Shown: positions 31,886 to 40,840 of the stretch, piece after piece
How positions within the stretch are numbered: the stretch's first letter is position 1
Layout of the letters: each line of letters begins with the position of its first letter
Origin: JBAZKK01 sp041650795
Lineage (GTDB): Bacteria > Omnitrophota > Gorgyraeia > Gygaellales > Profunditerraquicolaceae
Assembly (NCBI GenBank): GCA_041650795.1
Contig: JBAZKK010000002.1
Span: 1-64,000 of the forward strand
Reading direction: 5' to 3'
Length of the DNA: 64,000 nt
Position numbers and translations under genes: made by a program
The notes under the pieces: generated by a model
What the model was told of the DNA's origin: nothing
Seen by the model: only the letters and a program-made list of their open reading frames with translations
Databases searched by the model: none

Positions 31886-33785
31886 GCTGCTGGGGCCGTT
31901 GATCCGCGCTCTCCCCGTGTTTTTTAGTTTTTTTATCGGCCGGCGGCTCGGAGATTTGTTTTACTGCCTGGACAGCCGCCACCGCGCCCTAGTCTATTCA
32001 AATATCAAAAGGGCTTTGGGGGATAGCCTACCTTGCTGCCGCATAAAAAAGATTACCCGCGAGTTCTATCAGGCCTACGGACAGAATTTCATTGAGATAT
32101 TCCTGATACCGCGCATCGACCATGCCTACATCGATAAGTACGTCAGTTTCGAAGGGCTCTCTTTTATCAAGGATGCCGTTGCGCGCGGCAAGGGGCAGAT
32201 ATTTCTCGGCGTTCACGCCGGCAGCTGGGAATTATCCTCGTTGTTCTGCATGAGGTTCGGGATTGCCTACAACATCTTTGTGCGTAACCAGAGATATCCG
32301 CGCCTTGGGCAGCTGCTGGATTCTTACCGCACCCAAAAAGGGGCGCGCATGATTAAGAAGGAAAACGAGCTGCGCCAGCTCATCCGCGTATTTGGGGATA
32401 ACGAGGCGGTAGGGATGAGCCTGGACCAGGGGGGCAGGGAAGGGATGCTTTTGGATTTTTTCGGCAGGGACGCTTCTTTTGCCACCGGAGCCGTAAGGCT
32501 GGCGCTTAAATATAATCTAGCTATTGTCCCTACGTTTAATACTAGGGTTAAGGGGCCCTACCTAAAGTTTATGCTGGGTCCGATATTTGAGGTCCAAAGG
32601 AGTGGAGATATTGAGAATGATGTCCGGCATAACCTTAAGCGCTTAGTTGCCTTCTACGAGGACTACATACGCAAATACCCCAAGGATTATCTTTGGTCCT
32701 ATAAGGTATGGAAATATAGCTTAAAGAGAGAAATCATTATTTTGAGCGACGGCAAAACAGGCCACCTCAGGCAATCCCAGGCGCTGGCGCGGATTGCCGG
32801 GAATTTCCTGGCATCCCGCGGGTTTACGGCAAGCATCGTTATCAGAGAGGTAAAATTCAGAAGCCCCCGGCACATCCTTTTTTTAAAGCTTAAAACCATG
32901 TTTTCGGGCAGGTACAGCTGCCAGGGGAGCTTATGCCGCTTAAAGAATGCGCTTACCTCCGATGCCTACCAGGGGTTAATGATGCAGTCTCCGGATATTG
33001 TTGTATCCTGCGGTTCGTCGCTGGCTGCGCTTAACTGGCATATTGCGCGGGAAAACCTTGCCAGGTCCATCGTGATTATGAGGCCGTCGTTGGTGAGTCC
33101 CAGGAAATTTGATTTGACGGTTGTACCGCAGCACGACCTTCCAAGGCCCGCTAAAAATCTGGTAATAACCCGGGGCGCCCTGAATATGGTTGACGCTGAT
33201 TATTTACGGATGCAAGGCGGCATGCTAAGGCAGTATCTTAGGGATAAGGCGGTTTCTGAGCCATGTATCGGCGTCTTCTTCGGCGGCGACAGCAAGGGTT
33301 TTTCTCTTGACGCAACGCTGGTATCCGAGGTTATCCGTCAGCTCAAGGATGCGGTAGCGGGCTTGGGCGCCGACATACTCGTGACTACCTCCAGGCGCAC
33401 CTCGCCCGAGATCGAAGGGTTAGTCAAAAACGAATTTAAGGATTATCCTCCCTGTAAATTCCTGGTGATTGCAGGCGAGGAAAACCACGATTTGGCTGTC
33501 GGCGGCATATTGTCTTTGAGTTCGCTTTTGGTAGTTTCTCCGGAGAGCATCTCCATGATATCGGAGGCGGTCAACAGCGGCAAATACGTCGTGGTCTTTG
33601 ATGCCCGCGGTTTAAGCTTAAGGCACCGCAGGTTTCTTGATTCCGCATCAGCCCGTAGGCATATTTACCTTTCCGGCGCATCTTCCCTGGCCAGCTTTAT
33701 CGGCAGCCTCTGGAAGGATAAGCCGGGGGTTTGTGTCTGGAATGATAAAGATCTCGTAAGAGAAGCCCTGGAGAGGGTTTTATAA
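31839..33785 (+). CDS. Fusion: LpxL-type lipid A acyltransferase + ELM1-like glycosyltransferase-fold domain
   Basis: 648 residues. About 1-295 is a lipid A (HtrB/LpxL-type) acyltransferase with the catalytic H-x4-E motif His126-AGSW-Glu131 and an N-terminal hydrophobic stretch. From about 300 the chain is an ELM1-family domain: SDGKTGHLRQSQ (303-314), SCGSSLAALNW, FGGDSKGF, VTTSRRTSPEIEG and SPESISMISEA. Bacterial ELM1 proteins have a GT-B-like fold and lie near LPS genes; the name comes from a plant mitochondrial-fission factor. The natural reading is an enzyme that acylates lipid A and also acts on a nucleotide sugar or core intermediate. The acyl and sugar specificities are unknown. Confidence 0.87.
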   Translation: MKKDYWIDYLGYTALKLLGPLIRALPVFFSFFIGRRLGDLFYCLDSRHRALVYSNIKRALGDSLPCCRIKKITREFYQAYGQNFIEIFLIPRIDHAYIDKYVSFEGLSFIKDAVARGKGQIFLGVHAGSWELSSLFCMRFGIAYNIFVRNQRYPRLGQLLDSYRTQKGARMIKKENELRQLIRVFGDNEAVGMSLDQGGREGMLLDFFGRDASFATGAVRLALKYNLAIVPTFNTRVKGPYLKFMLGPIFEVQRSGDIENDVRHNLKRLVAFYEDYIRKYPKDYLWSYKVWKYSLKREIIILSDGKTGHLRQSQALARIAGNFLASRGFTASIVIREVKFRSPRHILFLKLKTMFSGRYSCQGSLCRLKNALTSDAYQGLMMQSPDIVVSCGSSLAALNWHIARENLARSIVIMRPSLVSPRKFDLTVVPQHDLPRPAKNLVITRGALNMVDADYLRMQGGMLRQYLRDKAVSEPCIGVFFGGDSKGFSLDATLVSEVIRQLKDAVAGLGADILVTTSRRTSPEIEGLVKNEFKDYPPCKFLVIAGEENHDLAVGGILSLSSLLVVSPESISMISEAVNSGKYVVVFDARGLSLRHRRFLDSASARRHIYLSGASSLASFIGSLWKDKPGVCVWNDKDLVREALERVL

Positions 33786-33787
33786 TC

Positions 33788-35878
33788 ATGAATATACTGC
33801 AGGTATTGCCGGAACTTAATGTCGGCGGCGTGGAGAGCGGGACCCTGGATCTAGCCAGGCACTTGGTGAAGACCGGGCATAAGGCAGTGGTGGTTTCCCA
33901 CGGCGGCGGATTAGTGAAAAACATAGAAGCAGCCGGAGCCATCCATTATACCCTGCCGGTACACAAGAAATCTCTTTTTTCAATGATGAAGATGGTTTTG
34001 AGGCTTGCCGAGATTATCAGGAAGGAAAAGATTGATATCGTGCACGCCCGTTCGCGCGTGCCGGCCTGGATTGCATATTTTGCCTGCCGCCGCACCAGGA
34101 CCGTCTTCATTACTACCTGCCACGGTTATTATAAAAGGCATCCTTTTAGCTATGTGATGGGTTGGGGCAAGAGGGTGATTGTTTTAAGCAATGTCATAGG
34201 CAGGCACATGATTGACGATTTCGCAGTGCCCCACGAAAGAATCAGGTTCATACCGCGCAGCGTAGATCTCCAGAGATTTAAGTATATAAGCCCCGATACT
34301 AAAAGGAAGCAGGATTTTAACGTCGGCATTATCGGCAGGATTACTCCTCTCAAGGGCCACCTTCATTTTATCAAGGCGATGAGTAAGGTTGCCCGCCAGA
34401 TTCCCCGCCTGCGCATCTGGATTGTCGGCGATGCCCCGGCATCCAAGGAGACCTACCGTGAGGAGGTGCAGGTCCTGGTGCGGCGGCTCGGGCTCTGGCA
34501 CTGCACTGAATTTCTCGGCATCCAGAGGGATATCCCGGCAATTATGGCGCAACTGGATACGCTGGTCTTGGCTACCACTACGCACGAGGCCTTCGGTAGG
34601 GTGATCGTGGAAGCGCAGGCAGCAGGGGTGCCGGTAGTAGCGACAAAGGTCGGGGGGGTAGTGGATATCATCGAAGATAACAAGACCGGTTTACTGGTGG
34701 CACCGGCTGAAGATGATGATATGGCGGAGGCGGTCCTAAAGATTTACCGTGACCCGGAATTAGCTGCGGGACTGGCCGAGCGCGCCTACCGCAAGATTGA
34801 AGAGAAATACCGGGTAGAATTGATGGTAAAAAACACCATGGATGTTTACATGGAAGCCCTCGATAGTTTTAAGGCGCTGGTTATGAAGTTCAGTTCGGTG
34901 GGAGACGTAATCCTTTCGGTTCCGGCAATCCGCGCCATCAAAGAAAAGTTCGGCAGGCATTATAAACTCAGCTGTTTGGTAGGGGAGCCTTCGAAGGACG
35001 TATTGATGCGATGCCCTTACATTGACGAATTACTGGTGTGCGATTTCAAGAACCGCGACGCGGGGGCAAGGGGTCTGGCGGGATTGGGGCGCATGTTGAG
35101 AAAGAGGAGTTTCGATATGGTAGTAGACCTGCAGAATAACCGCAAGAGCCATATCCTGGCGGCGTTGAGTATGAGCCCGGACCGCTATGGTTGGGATAAC
35201 AGGAAGTTGGGTTTTCTTCTAAACCACCGCCTTAAGGATAAGAGGACCTTGACGGAACCGATAAGGCATCAGTTTATGGTTTTGAATATGTTAGGCATTG
35301 AATTAGAAGATGCGCATCTAGAATTGTGGCCGTCTGAAGAGGACCGGCGTTACGTAGATGAGTTTTTGGACTCGCAGTGGCTAAGCGCAAAACAGGCGCT
35401 GGTAGGGGTGAATATTAGTGCCAGCAGCCGCTGGCTTACCAAGGACTGGCCGCTGGAGCATATTGCCGGGTTATGCGAGGAATTAAAAAAACAGGATACA
35501 CGCGTAGTAGTAACGGGGACGTCCGAGGATATCCCCCAGGCGATGGTGCTTTTGGGGATGACGCGGGATGCCAGGCCCATCAATGCCTGCGGTAAGACTA
35601 CCATAAACCAGCTCGCCTGCCTCATAAAGAGATGCAGCGTTTACATATCTTCTGATTCCGCTCCGCTGCATGTGGCAGCCGCAGCCGGCACCCCCTTCAT
35701 TGCGCTCTTCGGCCCGACTGACCCCAGGAGGCACCTCCCGCCGGCTGAGAATTTTGTCGTGATACGAAAAGAATTGAGTTGCGGCCCCTGCTATAAATCG
35801 AAATGCCGCAGGCCCAGATGCATGCAGTTGATACGGCCCGAAGAGGTACTGGAGGCCGCCGGGGAATTTTTAAAATGA
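33788..35878 (+). CDS. Fusion: GT4 glycosyltransferase + GT9 heptosyltransferase
   Basis: 696 residues. Residues 1 to about 360 are a GT4 enzyme (LPELNVGGVESGTLDLARHL, RSRVPAWIAYF, GIIGRITPLKGH, ATTTHEAFGRVIVEAQAAGVPVVA). Residues 366-696 are a GT9 heptosyltransferase (MKFSSVGDVILSVPAIRAIK, VDLQNNRKSH, SSRWLTKDWP, SSDSAPLHVAAAAGTPFIALFGPTDP). The GT9 part begins at Met366, exactly where free heptosyltransferases start, and a weak AAGG lies upstream of that ATG, so a separate GT9 product is possible. Coupled products should add two consecutive LPS-core sugars. Ends in a 4-bp overlap with the next GT4. Confidence 0.9.
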   Translation: MNILQVLPELNVGGVESGTLDLARHLVKTGHKAVVVSHGGGLVKNIEAAGAIHYTLPVHKKSLFSMMKMVLRLAEIIRKEKIDIVHARSRVPAWIAYFACRRTRTVFITTCHGYYKRHPFSYVMGWGKRVIVLSNVIGRHMIDDFAVPHERIRFIPRSVDLQRFKYISPDTKRKQDFNVGIIGRITPLKGHLHFIKAMSKVARQIPRLRIWIVGDAPASKETYREEVQVLVRRLGLWHCTEFLGIQRDIPAIMAQLDTLVLATTTHEAFGRVIVEAQAAGVPVVATKVGGVVDIIEDNKTGLLVAPAEDDDMAEAVLKIYRDPELAAGLAERAYRKIEEKYRVELMVKNTMDVYMEALDSFKALVMKFSSVGDVILSVPAIRAIKEKFGRHYKLSCLVGEPSKDVLMRCPYIDELLVCDFKNRDAGARGLAGLGRMLRKRSFDMVVDLQNNRKSHILAALSMSPDRYGWDNRKLGFLLNHRLKDKRTLTEPIRHQFMVLNMLGIELEDAHLELWPSEEDRRYVDEFLDSQWLSAKQALVGVNISASSRWLTKDWPLEHIAGLCEELKKQDTRVVVTGTSEDIPQAMVLLGMTRDARPINACGKTTINQLACLIKRCSVYISSDSAPLHVAAAAGTPFIALFGPTDPRRHLPPAENFVVIRKELSCGPCYKSKCRRPRCMQLIRPEEVLEAAGEFLK

Positions 35879-36954
35879 GAATAATCTATCTTGCCAACCA
35901 TCTCAATATCGGAGGCATTACCAGCTATGTCTTTTCCCTGGCCTCCGGCATGAAAGAGAGGGGACACGGCGTTTATGTCGCTTCCGGAGGAGGCAGGATG
36001 GAGGATGATTTCAGGCGCGAAGGTATTGTCTGCGTCAGGGCGCCGCTTGAGACCAAATCCGAAGTAAGTCCGCGCCTGGCAGTGAGTTTTTTTAGGCTGT
36101 TGCCGTATATCAAAAAAAACAGGATTGACGTCATCCATTGCAATACCAGGGTAACGCAGGTGTTAGGGTGTCTCCTGGAGCGCGCCAGCGGCATAGCGCA
36201 TATTTCCACCTGCCACGGATTTTTCAAAAGGAGGGTTTCGCGCCTGCTTTTTCCCTGCTGGGGCAGGAAGGTTATCGCTGTCAGCGAGGCGGTGCGTGAG
36301 CACCTGATCGGGGATTTTGGGATTAACCCCTCGGATATCGTCGTAATCCATAACGGTATTGATACGGAGAGGTTTGCGGTTAGAATTAAAAAAGATTTAG
36401 ACTTAGGAGAGGGGCCGGTGGTCGGCATTATCGCGCGGCTTTCCGATGTAAAAGGGCATGCCTATCTTATCCGGGCGATGCATGAGGTTACGGCGAGATT
36501 CCCATCGGTCAAGCTTTTAATTGTTGGCGACGGTAAAATAAAAAATGAGCTTCTGAGGTTGACTAATGAGCTGGGCCTGGGTAAGAACGTCTCTTTCCTG
36601 CCGGCCGCAGTTGACACGCGGGAAGCGTTATCGGCGATGGACGTATTTGTTTTGCCTTCTCTGGCAGAGGGGTTGGGTTTGAGCCTGATGGAGGCGATGG
36701 CAGCAGGACTGGCGGTAATTGGCTCCGATATCGGAGGTATTAGGAGCCTGATTCAGAATGGCCATAACGGCATCCTGGTTGAAAGCCGCAATGTAGACGC
36801 ATTGAGCCGGGAGATTTCAGCTTTATTGCAGGATAAACAGAGGAGACAGCGGCTGGGAGATAACGCCGCAAGATTCATCAGGGAGAATTTTTCTCTCTCC
36901 CGGATGACTGAAAAGACGGAAGAGGTCTATAAAATATGCTTTGGCGCAGGTTAA
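35875..36954 (+). CDS. GT4 family glycosyltransferase
   Basis: 359 residues from ATG 35875 (MRIIYLANHLNIGGITSYVF), which overlaps the previous stop by 4 bp; a longer frame upstream lies inside that gene. Typical GT4 points: HGVYVASGGG, GIIARLSDVKGH, LLIVGDGKIK and PSLAEGLGLSLMEAMAAGLAV (the E-x7-E donor-binding pair). It resembles the N-terminal half of the preceding fusion, suggesting gene duplication. Likely an LPS-core or related glycan transferase; the sugar is unknown. Confidence 0.92.
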   Translation: MRIIYLANHLNIGGITSYVFSLASGMKERGHGVYVASGGGRMEDDFRREGIVCVRAPLETKSEVSPRLAVSFFRLLPYIKKNRIDVIHCNTRVTQVLGCLLERASGIAHISTCHGFFKRRVSRLLFPCWGRKVIAVSEAVREHLIGDFGINPSDIVVIHNGIDTERFAVRIKKDLDLGEGPVVGIIARLSDVKGHAYLIRAMHEVTARFPSVKLLIVGDGKIKNELLRLTNELGLGKNVSFLPAAVDTREALSAMDVFVLPSLAEGLGLSLMEAMAAGLAVIGSDIGGIRSLIQNGHNGILVESRNVDALSREISALLQDKQRRQRLGDNAARFIRENFSLSRMTEKTEEVYKICFGAG

Positions 36955-37745
36955 CAATCATTGTTTTGGTAATTATCTTGATTCTCGGAGGTGGCGTATA
37001 TCTTTGGTTTAATAAGCTGATGCAGGAACATTACGTGGTGCCGATACTGATGTATCATTCCATAAGCCCCAAGATTGACGAACGCATCAAGCGGCTGATA
37101 GTAAGCCCCCGCTCCTTTGAGCGCCAGATGCGTTTTTTAAAGAAATATAACTATAATGTAATACCTCTGGAATCCCTGGCTGAATTAATCCGCGATAAAA
37201 AACCCATACCGCCGAAAACCGTTGCCATTACGTTTGACGACGGCTATAGGGATTTTTACACCTATGCCTTCTCCGCGCTTGAGAAATATGGGCTCCCCGC
37301 CACGATGTTTATCATTGTGGATGAGGTTGGCCGGCCGCAAGGGGACAGGCTCGGCTGGCAGGAGATCCTCCGGATGCAGGGGTCAGGACTGATTACCTTT
37401 GGCAGTCATACCATGGGACCGGAGCCCCTGATAAAGATTAAATCCCCGGCAGAGCTGAAAAGGCAGATATTTTTATCCAAAAAGATACTAGAGGAAAAAC
37501 TGGGGCAGCCGGTAAGGGCGTTTAGTTATCCCGAAGGGATGTTTAACCCCTTTATCCGTCAGATGGTTATTGATGCCGGCTATAAGCTCGCGGTATCTAC
37601 CCATCCCGGCAGGGGGTATCCCGATGACGATGTCTTCGCCCTGAAACGGCTTAGGATATCTTACAGCTCCGACAATCTTTTGGTGTTTTGGTTTGAGACG
37701 TCCGGCGTATATAACTTTATTCGCGAGTGTGACAAAGACAACTAA
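36936..37745 (+). CDS. Membrane-anchored polysaccharide deacetylase (NodB-like)
   Basis: 269 residues. An N-terminal transmembrane segment (TIIVLVIILILGGGVYLWF) is followed by a carbohydrate esterase 4 domain. VPILMYHSIS and TFDDGYRDFY (Asp101/Asp102) are conserved. The metal motif that usually reads H-x3-H is His158-TMG-Pro162, so the second histidine is missing. The RAFSYPEG block is near normal. It may deacetylate an envelope glycan at the outer face of the inner membrane, but activity is uncertain given the lost ligand. Overlaps the GT4 gene by 19 bp. Confidence 0.87.
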   Translation: MLWRRLTIIVLVIILILGGGVYLWFNKLMQEHYVVPILMYHSISPKIDERIKRLIVSPRSFERQMRFLKKYNYNVIPLESLAELIRDKKPIPPKTVAITFDDGYRDFYTYAFSALEKYGLPATMFIIVDEVGRPQGDRLGWQEILRMQGSGLITFGSHTMGPEPLIKIKSPAELKRQIFLSKKILEEKLGQPVRAFSYPEGMFNPFIRQMVIDAGYKLAVSTHPGRGYPDDDVFALKRLRISYSSDNLLVFWFETSGVYNFIRECDKDN

Positions 37746-37754
37746 AAGCCAAAA

Positions 37755-38780
37755 ATGCCCAAGCGCATACTTATTTTTAACGTAAACTGGCTGGGTGACG
37801 TGCTTTTTTCTACCGCCGTAATACGCAACCTGCGGCGCAATTTCAGGGAGAGTTATCTGGCCTGCATAATCCCCAGCCGCTGTTATGCCGTCTTGAAGGA
37901 TAACCCTTACCTGGACGAAATCATTATTTACGACGAAAAGGACAGGCACAGAGGGGTTTTGGCAAAGCTGAGCTTTATCGGTTACTTAAAAAGCAAAAGG
38001 TTTGACACCGCTTTTCTGCTGCACCGTTCCGCCAGCAGGGCCTTGATCTGCTGGATGGCCGGGATACCCGAGCGCATAGGTTATTACACCCCAAAGCGCG
38101 GCTTCCTCCTTACCAAGAAGATTGCCCCCATACCTCAGGATAGCCTTCACCGCATCGATTATTATCTCAACATCATAGAAAAAGCAGGCGTGAGGGTCGA
38201 GGACAGGTTCAGCGATTTTTTTGTCAGTGACAATGACCGCGAGGCCGCCGTACGTTTCCTGCAGGATAACGGTATAAACAACGGCGATTTCCTGGTGGGG
38301 ATAAATCCCGGAGGCAACTGGATGCCTAAGCGTTGGCCAAAGGAGTATTGGGCTCGCCTGGCTGATATGCTGATTGAAAAGCTCGATGCTAGGGTTGTTA
38401 TCACCGGCAGCCCCTCTGATATTGCTCTTGCCGGTGATATCCGGCTTTTGATGAAGGAGAGGCCGTTGGTTGCCTGCGGTAACACCAATCTTAAGCAATT
38501 TGCCGCCCTGGCTATAAGGATGGACCTGTTTATCTCAGCCGACAGCGGGCCGCTGCACATTGCCAATGCCGCGGGATGCAAAAATATCATTGCCATCTTC
38601 GGCCCCACGTCCCTTAAGGTCACCTCGCCGTATCCATTAAAGAACGTAAGGATAATGCAGAAGGAGATTGGTTGCGTTATCCCCTGTTATAGCAATGATT
38701 GCCGGGAGAACCGCTGCATGCTTGCGGTTATCCCCGATGACGTTTTCCGGCAGGCCTCCGAGATTAAAGGCAAGACATGA
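37755..38780 (+). CDS. GT9 heptosyltransferase (WaaF-like)
   Basis: 341 residues. The domain start RILIFNVNWLGDVLFSTAVIRNL, the central GINPGGNWMPKRWPKEYWARLAD and the ADP-heptose site SADSGPLHIANAAG with FGPTS are all typical. A Cys-rich tail (GCVIPCYSNDCRENRC) recurs in the other GT9 domains of this locus. WaaF-type is favoured by the GGNWxPKRWP motif. Overlaps the following fusion by ATGA. Confidence 0.92.
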   Translation: MPKRILIFNVNWLGDVLFSTAVIRNLRRNFRESYLACIIPSRCYAVLKDNPYLDEIIIYDEKDRHRGVLAKLSFIGYLKSKRFDTAFLLHRSASRALICWMAGIPERIGYYTPKRGFLLTKKIAPIPQDSLHRIDYYLNIIEKAGVRVEDRFSDFFVSDNDREAAVRFLQDNGINNGDFLVGINPGGNWMPKRWPKEYWARLADMLIEKLDARVVITGSPSDIALAGDIRLLMKERPLVACGNTNLKQFAALAIRMDLFISADSGPLHIANAAGCKNIIAIFGPTSLKVTSPYPLKNVRIMQKEIGCVIPCYSNDCRENRCMLAVIPDDVFRQASEIKGKT

Positions 38781-40837
38781 AGATTTTATTTATTACCTTA
38801 AGCAATATCGGAGACGCCATCTTTACCTTACCGGTGTTGGATGTCCTGCGCGGCAATTTAGCTTCACCGCGCATAACAGTAGTGGCTAGCGGTTGCACCA
38901 GAGAGATATTCCAGGATAGCCCTGGAGTCGAAAGCGTGGTAGTTTACGACAAGCATGCTCCCCTGAAAGAGAAGATCGCGCTTTTAAGGAGACTGCGGAG
39001 GGAGAGGTTTGAGGTGGTAGTGGACCTGCGCAACAGTCTTACGGGGGTTTTAATCCCGGCCAGGCAGAAGACCTCGCCTTTTCTGCATCCGCCGGCCGCA
39101 ATAAAGCACATGAAGGAAAGGCACCTTTATAAAATCCGCCGTATTATTGGCAAATTAAAAAACAGCAATGCCGCCAACTGCGAAAGGGCATTAGCAGGGA
39201 GGCCGGAGGACGAGGCATATATCAATAGGCTCTTGGCCAGCCGAGGCATTACTTCTAAGGATGCCATTGCCATTATCGGCGCAGGAACCAGGAGCAATAC
39301 CAAGAGGTGGCCGGGCGATAAATTCCTGGAGCTTGCCGTAGAGCTTATCAGGGAGTTGCATCTGGCGGTTATCCTTACCGGAGATAAGGAGGACGTCCCG
39401 GCCAACAGTTATATCAGCCGGCGCATCGGAGACGGCATCCTTGACCTTTCCGGAATGACTACCATACCGCAGCTGGCATGCCTTATTAATAAAGCAAGGG
39501 TCGTTGTCACTAACGACAGCGCCCTGCTGTATCTGGCAAGCTATCTTAATGCGCCTGTGGTTGCCGTATTCGGGCCTACCGATGAGAATAAATACGGTCC
39601 CTGGTCGCAGAATAGCGCGGTAGTAAAGAAAGACATCTTCTGTCGTCCATGCGAGAAGGCGCAGTGCCGTTTTTCTTCTCTCAAATGCCTGCAGATTATA
39701 ACCGTAGAGGATGTTATGCGGCAGGTAAAGAGGATTCTTAATCCACAGGATAAAACGGTAGTATTGCGTCCCTATGTTGCGGTTCCCGATAGGGATTTCC
39801 AGCGTATCTTGGTGGTGCGCACGGACAGGATAGGGGACGTGCTCCTTTCTACCCCGGTTATCAAGGCGCTGAGGGATAATTACCCACATGCCTACATCGC
39901 GATGATGGTTTCCCCGTATGCCAAGGATGTGGTGGAAGGCAACCCCTACCTTGACGAGGTGATTATCTACGACAAGGAAGCCAAGCATAAGGGCTGGCGC
40001 CGCAGTTTTAAATTCGCCAGGAACCTTAGGAAGAGAAGGTTTGATCTAGCATTGATACTGCATCCTACCAACCGGGTGCATCTGGTGTCTTTTATTGCCG
40101 GGATACCCATGCGCGTAGGCTATGACCGTAAATTAGGATTCCTTCTCAGCGATAAGCTCAAGCACCTCAAGCAACTGGGCCAGAAGCACGAGTTGGAGTA
40201 TAACCTTGACCTTTTGCGTTACCTGGGAATCGAGGCAGAGGATAAAAAAACATTTATGCCTATCATGGCGGAGTCGGAACGTTGGGTTGAGAGCAAATTA
40301 GCGGAAGAAGGGGTAGGGGCAGACGATAAACTTCTGGCTTTGCATCCAGGCGCCAGCTGTCCTTCCAAGACCTGGCCTTCAGGAAGATTCGCAGAGGTCG
40401 CGGATAAATTATCGCTTAAGCATGGTTTCAAGGTTATCATCCTTGCCGGTCCTAAGGATAAGGTTTTGGCCGGAAGGCTTGCAGCTCAGATGCGCACGAA
40501 AGCCCTCAACCTGGCAGGGAAGACTTCGGTCAGCCAGCTGGCGAGTATCATCAGGCGCTGCAGGCTTTTTATTTCCAATGATTCCGGTCCGGTACATATT
40601 GCTTCGGCAGTAGGCACTCCGGTAATATCGATATTCGGCCGTTCGCAGGATGGTTTGAGCCCGAGGCGCTGGGGGCCATTGGGGTTAAAAGATAGAATCC
40701 TGCACAGGAAGGTTGGCTGTATTGAATGCCTGGCACATAATTGCAGGAAAGACTTAGCTTGCCTTAAGGCAATCGGCGTAAATGACGTGTTGGCTGCCGC
40801 AGATTCTATTCTTAAAGAAGAAAGGGCAAATAAATAA
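38777..40837 (+). CDS. Tandem GT9-GT9 heptosyltransferase fusion
   Basis: 686 residues made of two complete heptosyltransferase-like units: 1 to about 335 (ITLSNIGDAIFTLPVLDVL, GAGTRSNTKRWP, TNDSALLYLASYLNAPVVAVFGPTD) and 343-686 (RILVVRTDRIGDVLLSTPVIKAL, HPGASCPSKTWP, SNDSGPVHIASAVGTPVISIFG). Both keep a Cys-rich tail. The halves are diverged, so they probably add different residues. In the first unit the donor-site His is replaced (SALLYLAS against SGPLHIAN), which may change the donor or the activity. Last gene of the coupled glycosyltransferase chain. Confidence 0.9.
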   Translation: MKILFITLSNIGDAIFTLPVLDVLRGNLASPRITVVASGCTREIFQDSPGVESVVVYDKHAPLKEKIALLRRLRRERFEVVVDLRNSLTGVLIPARQKTSPFLHPPAAIKHMKERHLYKIRRIIGKLKNSNAANCERALAGRPEDEAYINRLLASRGITSKDAIAIIGAGTRSNTKRWPGDKFLELAVELIRELHLAVILTGDKEDVPANSYISRRIGDGILDLSGMTTIPQLACLINKARVVVTNDSALLYLASYLNAPVVAVFGPTDENKYGPWSQNSAVVKKDIFCRPCEKAQCRFSSLKCLQIITVEDVMRQVKRILNPQDKTVVLRPYVAVPDRDFQRILVVRTDRIGDVLLSTPVIKALRDNYPHAYIAMMVSPYAKDVVEGNPYLDEVIIYDKEAKHKGWRRSFKFARNLRKRRFDLALILHPTNRVHLVSFIAGIPMRVGYDRKLGFLLSDKLKHLKQLGQKHELEYNLDLLRYLGIEAEDKKTFMPIMAESERWVESKLAEEGVGADDKLLALHPGASCPSKTWPSGRFAEVADKLSLKHGFKVIILAGPKDKVLAGRLAAQMRTKALNLAGKTSVSQLASIIRRCRLFISNDSGPVHIASAVGTPVISIFGRSQDGLSPRRWGPLGLKDRILHRKVGCIECLAHNCRKDLACLKAIGVNDVLAAADSILKEERANK

Positions 40838-40840
40838 ATT

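Noticed and set aside
39191..39988. Minus-strand open frame of 265 codons
   Set aside because: Antisense to the GT9-GT9 gene, whose own motifs are unmistakable. The composition is that of a reverse shadow.
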